Position numbers and translations under genes: made by a program. A stretch of 16,572 nt of DNA from CAYWRO01 sp964460345 (GTDB lineage Bacteria; Planctomycetota; Phycisphaerae; Phycisphaerales; UBA1924): contig CAYWRO010000077.1 of NCBI GenBank assembly GCA_964460345.1, positions 1 through 16,572 on the forward strand, given 5' to 3'. Under the pieces are notes generated by a model that worked only from the letters and a program-made list of their open reading frames with translations, was not told the DNA's origin and did no database searches. Positions 13,924 to 16,572 of the stretch are shown here, piece by piece; within the stretch, counting starts at the first letter, position 1, and each line of letters starts with the position of its first letter.

Positions 13924-16572
13924 TCAGCAACCTTCGAACCAGGCATCCAGGTAGGCCAGAAGGTCAAACACATCGGTTGTGCCGCTGTCGTCAAAGTCGG
14001 CGTCGCCGTCAAACCAGGCATCGAGGAACATGAGCAGGTCGAAGACGTCAACGGTGCCGGTCTGGTCGAGGTCCGCGGCGCAGAGCGTCGGGGGCGCGCT
14101 GATGGTGAGCGTCTGATTGGCGGGGATGTTGGTGAGCGTCGTCGTTGCACCATTCGTCCACTCGACGATGATTTCGTCGATCATGGCAGCGCCGGCGAGA
14201 CCGAAGTGGGCGGACAGCTCGCTCTGGCTGAGATAGTTGGAGCCGCCGTCGATGAAGTTCATGAGCGTGCGGGCGTCCGGACCGTCGCCGAGTCGGACCT
14301 TGACGATGGAGCCGATGCCGTTGGGGGGGATGTCAGAGGCAGCGGCCGTCTCGAGGAAGATGCGGATCCAGTTGGTTTCGGGGCCGGAGAGGTCGTTGCG
14401 GAGGAGGGTGGGGAGGGCGGGTACGTAGGGGCTCGTTTCAGGATCCTCTCGAGGAAAGAGGATGACATCCCGATCGCCGTCGTTGTCGAAATCGAATGTG
14501 GCCAGGCCGCGGCCGGAGACGCCGGAGATGAAGTTTGTGCACGCGCTGATGTCGCTGAGTTCGATTGGTCCACCCGGAGCGCCGGTATTGTGGAAGAGGT
14601 ACTGACCGGACCACTTGGTCGTGATGACGACGTCAGGGCGCGTGTCGTGGTCAGCGTCGACCGACGCAGCTGCCATCTGCCAGTCGCCCGTGGGCGCGAA
14701 TGGCGCCGGAATGCGTACGTAGAGGTGGGCGCCGTCGTTGCGGAATACGTTGGGCAAAGGCGTGTAACCCGCGACCAGGAGATCGAAGTCGCCGTCCTCG
14801 TCATAGTCACCAATCGCCAGGCCTGCTGCGTATGAGACGTACGAGAACACTCCTGCTCGCTCCTCAAAGAGGCCGTCGCCGAGACTCGCGTAGTAGTGAT
14901 ACACGCCAGTTCGGCTCATCCAAACGATGTCCTGCCAGCCGTCTCCGTCGAAGTCAAAGAGTCGGACGCCGTATCCGTCGCTCACTCGCACGGTGCCCAC
15001 GCCGACGTCGACAGTCACGTCTGTAAATGTGCCGTCGCCATTGTTGCGAAAAATGGTGCTTTGACTCTGCCCAAAGGCCGCGTCAGAGACGACGAGATCC
15101 AGGTTACCATCCCGATCATAATCGCCCCACGCTGCGTTGGTCGCGTTGATCATCAGCGACACCCCGGCTGCTGCAGCCACGTCTGTGAATGTGTTGTCGC
15201 CGTTGTTGCGATAGAGCCGCGAGGATATTCCTCCGCCCCCGCCCCCGACGAACACGTCCAGCCATCCGTTTCCGTCGTAGTCCGCGACCGCGGCGCCCTG
15301 GGTGCTGCCGGGCATGAGTCCCCAGGCCGCGGTCTCGTTGCGGAAGGTGCCGTCGCCGTTGTTGATGTACAACTGATCGGGGTTCGTCCCCGCGCCGAAG
15401 TAGATGTCCTGCAATCCGTCGTTGTTGAAGTCCGCCACCGCGCCGCCGGCGCCGCCGTAGTGAAATCCGTCTTGTTGAGCGACGCCGCCCAGCCCGGCGG
15501 CCCCGGTTACGTCAGTAAAACCCAGGAACGTGCATCCGGATCGCACGGAACACTCGCACTCGTCGGGGCGCCCGTTGTTGTTGCAGTCGATCGAAGTGCC
15601 GGCCGCGATGTCGCAGTCGTCCGGAACGCCGTTGCCGTTGCAGTCCCGTTCGTCGCATTCATCGGGGATCTGGTCCGCGTTGCAGTCGAGCGATGCTCCG
15701 CTGGCAATGTCGCACTCGTCGGGAACACCGTTGCCGTTGCAGTCGTTGGATGAGGACGAGTGGATGTCACACCAGTCCAGCCGTCCGTTGCCGTTGCAAT
15801 CGTCTGACAGGCCAAGGGCGAACTGACAACTGTCCGGAATGCGGTTCGTGTCGCAATCGTCGTATGGCGGGCATGCGTCCGGCTGCCCATCGCCATCGCA
15901 GTCGGTGGCCGGCGCCCGGTCCAGCGGCGATACATCGGGCGTGTTATCGCAGTCCAGGTCCAGATATGTTCCAGCTGCGACATCGCAGCGGTCGAGGACG
16001 CCGTTGCCGTCAAAATCCGAGATGCCCGCGCTGAAGTGTGCGATTCCAGACCAATTCGGAATCACAAGGTGTCCGGCCGAGAGCGCTACATCTCTGGCAG
16101 CGTGCCCGACGGACAGGGTGATTGACTCGGCTTGCGTCCAACCATCCGCCGAGCGCACGAACGGATAGACGTAGGGACCGGGCCGAGGGGTGGCCGGCAA
16201 CGACGTCACAACCAGCACGCCATCGCTCACGGCGAGCCCGCTCCCGAAGCGCATTGCCGACGGGAGTGACGCTGGCGAGAGCGTGGCAGCGAGTTGGTAT
16301 TCGCCCCCAGACCGGTTGTAGACGTACACAGCACCGCGTTGCTCGTTGAGCCCAGGATCGCTGACGAGAAGCGAGCCGCCGTCGATCGTTAGAGCGTATC
16401 CGAACTGGCTCGGGGTGAGCGTTGGAAGCGGCAGCACGACAGCCGACCAGACTCCATCGGCGTCACGTTCGTAGACCTGGACGTCATTGGCGAAGTAATC
16501 GCTCACGGCGGCAAGGTTGCCGCGCAGCGCAAGGCGCACAGCCGCGTGCGGCAGCGTCGCCTGCAGGGCCCA
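13924..16572 (-). CDS. FG-GAP/VCBS, ASPIC/UnbV and GC-type dockerin protein, N-terminus outside window
   Basis: 882 residues are visible, and the frame is still open at the right edge; the GTG at 16539 lies inside a repeat and is not the true start. Residue numbers below count from that GTG. An N-terminal FG-GAP-like propeller segment (about 1-170) repeats FGxALxIxGGxLLVSDP…VYVY. Residues 175-330 are Asp/Asn-Gly calcium-loop repeats (DCNGNGVPDECDIASG type). Residues 365-720 hold seven VCBS/FG-GAP repeats (DFNNDGLQDIY, DYDGNGWLDVF, DYDRDGNLDLV, DFDGDGWQDIV, DYDEDGDFDLL, DADHDTRPDVV, DFDNDGDRDVI), several followed by LYRNNGDGTF. An ASPIC/UnbV-type domain covers about 722-812 (NWIRIFLE, SELSAHFGL, IVEWTNGATTT). 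The end is a duplicated dockerin (818-871), finishing GC. This combination is that of an extracellular, calcium-binding CRTAC1-like surface protein. No enzyme motif is seen. A signal peptide is expected beyond the edge. Confidence 0.9.
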   Translation of the reverse strand, partial: WALQATLPHAAVRLALRGNLAAVSDYFANDVQVYERDADGVWSAVVLPLPTLTPSQFGYALTIDGGSLLVSDPGLNEQRGAVYVYNRSGGEYQLAATLSPASLPSAMRFGSGLAVSDGVLVVTSLPATPRPGPYVYPFVRSADGWTQAESITLSVGHAARDVALSAGHLVIPNWSGIAHFSAGISDFDGNGVLDRCDVAAGTYLDLDCDNTPDVSPLDRAPATDCDGDGQPDACPPYDDCDTNRIPDSCQFALGLSDDCNGNGRLDWCDIHSSSSNDCNGNGVPDECDIASGASLDCNADQIPDECDERDCNGNGVPDDCDIAAGTSIDCNNNGRPDECECSVRSGCTFLGFTDVTGAAGLGGVAQQDGFHYGGAGGAVADFNNDGLQDIYFGAGTNPDQLYINNGDGTFRNETAAWGLMPGSTQGAAVADYDGNGWLDVFVGGGGGGISSRLYRNNGDNTFTDVAAAAGVSLMINATNAAWGDYDRDGNLDLVVSDAAFGQSQSTIFRNNGDGTFTDVTVDVGVGTVRVSDGYGVRLFDFDGDGWQDIVWMSRTGVYHYYASLGDGLFEERAGVFSYVSYAAGLAIGDYDEDGDFDLLVAGYTPLPNVFRNDGAHLYVRIPAPFAPTGDWQMAAASVDADHDTRPDVVITTKWSGQYLFHNTGAPGGPIELSDISACTNFISGVSGRGLATFDFDNDGDRDVILFPREDPETSPYVPALPTLLRNDLSGPETNWIRIFLETAAASDIPPNGIGSIVKVRLGDGPDARTLMNFIDGGSNYLSQSELSAHFGLAGAAMIDEIIVEWTNGATTTLTNIPANQTLTISAPPTLCAADLDQTGTVDVFDLLMFLDAWFDGDADFDDSGTTDVFDLLAYLDAWFEGC
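13927..14088 (-). other. Duplicated GC-type dockerin module (second copy in window)
   Basis: Both halves keep the calcium-loop spacing (DLDQTGTVD and DFDDSGTTD), each followed by VFDLL-x-x-LDAWF, and the protein ends in Gly-Cys. It is closely related to the module at 4570-4743, and shares DNA stretches such as GAGCAGGTCGAAGACGTC. Confidence 0.8.
15550..16017 (-). repeat. Coding repeats for Asp/Asn-Gly calcium-loop units
   Basis: Near-repeats built on CCGTTGCCGTTGCAGTCG recur every 50-100 bases (for example around 15630, 15730 and 15790). They encode DCNGNGVPDECD-type units inside the FG-GAP protein and are not a separate element. Confidence 0.7.

Noticed and set aside
13831..15753. Plus-strand open frames over the second dockerin gene
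   Set aside because: They are antisense shadows of the VCBS/FG-GAP repeats and have no ribosome site or motif.
15530..15910. Regularly spaced near-identical 18-28 base repeats that could suggest a CRISPR array
   Set aside because: They are in frame and encode Asp/Asn-Gly protein repeats of the FG-GAP protein; spacers are not unique and no cas gene is present.

Overview
The window is GC-rich bacterial DNA, most likely from a planctomycete of the class Phycisphaerae. The main support is two large exported proteins that end in a duplicated dockerin-like module closing on Gly-Cys (the 'GC-type' dockerin typical of that lineage), together with planctomycete-style Asp/Asn-Gly repeat proteins and a palindromic intergenic repeat that resembles ones seen across planctomycete genomes. 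The taxon is an inference from family content; no rRNA or tRNA gene is present.

Layout: (1) 58-624, the 3' end of a ClpB-type disaggregase; the 57 bases before it do not read as ClpB and look like a junction or contig-edge chimera. (2) 707-1654 (-), a LOG-family nucleotide phosphoribohydrolase. (3) 1832-4330 (+), an NfeD/YuaF-like membrane OB-fold protein followed by a flotillin, a membrane-microdomain pair that ends at a clear intrinsic terminator. (4) 4441-4541, a double palindromic repeat and a strong hairpin. (5) 4567-7308 (-), a secreted protein of six 'NDxC' repeats plus a GC-type dockerin. (6) 7538-8851 (+), an unrecognised 437-residue protein that overlaps its convergent neighbour by 4 bases. 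(7) 8848-10798 (-), an ECF-type sigma factor and a single-pass membrane protein that is probably its anti-sigma factor. (8) 10879-13841 (+), a tightly packed run: MntA-like nucleotidyltransferase antitoxin, HepT-like HEPN RNase toxin, adenylosuccinate lyase (purB) and a DinB-family protein. (9) 13924-16572 (-), a second dockerin protein with FG-GAP/VCBS propeller repeats, calcium-loop repeats and an ASPIC/UnbV domain; its N-terminus lies beyond the right edge.

The most interesting feature is the coupling of a type VII (MntA/HepT) toxin-antitoxin pair to purB: mntA and hepT overlap by 14 bases, and the hepT stop overlaps the purB start as ATGA. The antitoxin family uses ATP to adenylylate its toxin, while PurB makes AMP, so the arrangement may link toxin control to purine supply. 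The lyase is of the eukaryote-like long type and carries an insertion of about 62 residues. Other points are the broken left edge of clpB, an insertion of about 32 residues in ClpB, a calcium-loop-like segment in the NfeD-like protein, and two co-located dockerin proteins with no cohesin in sight.
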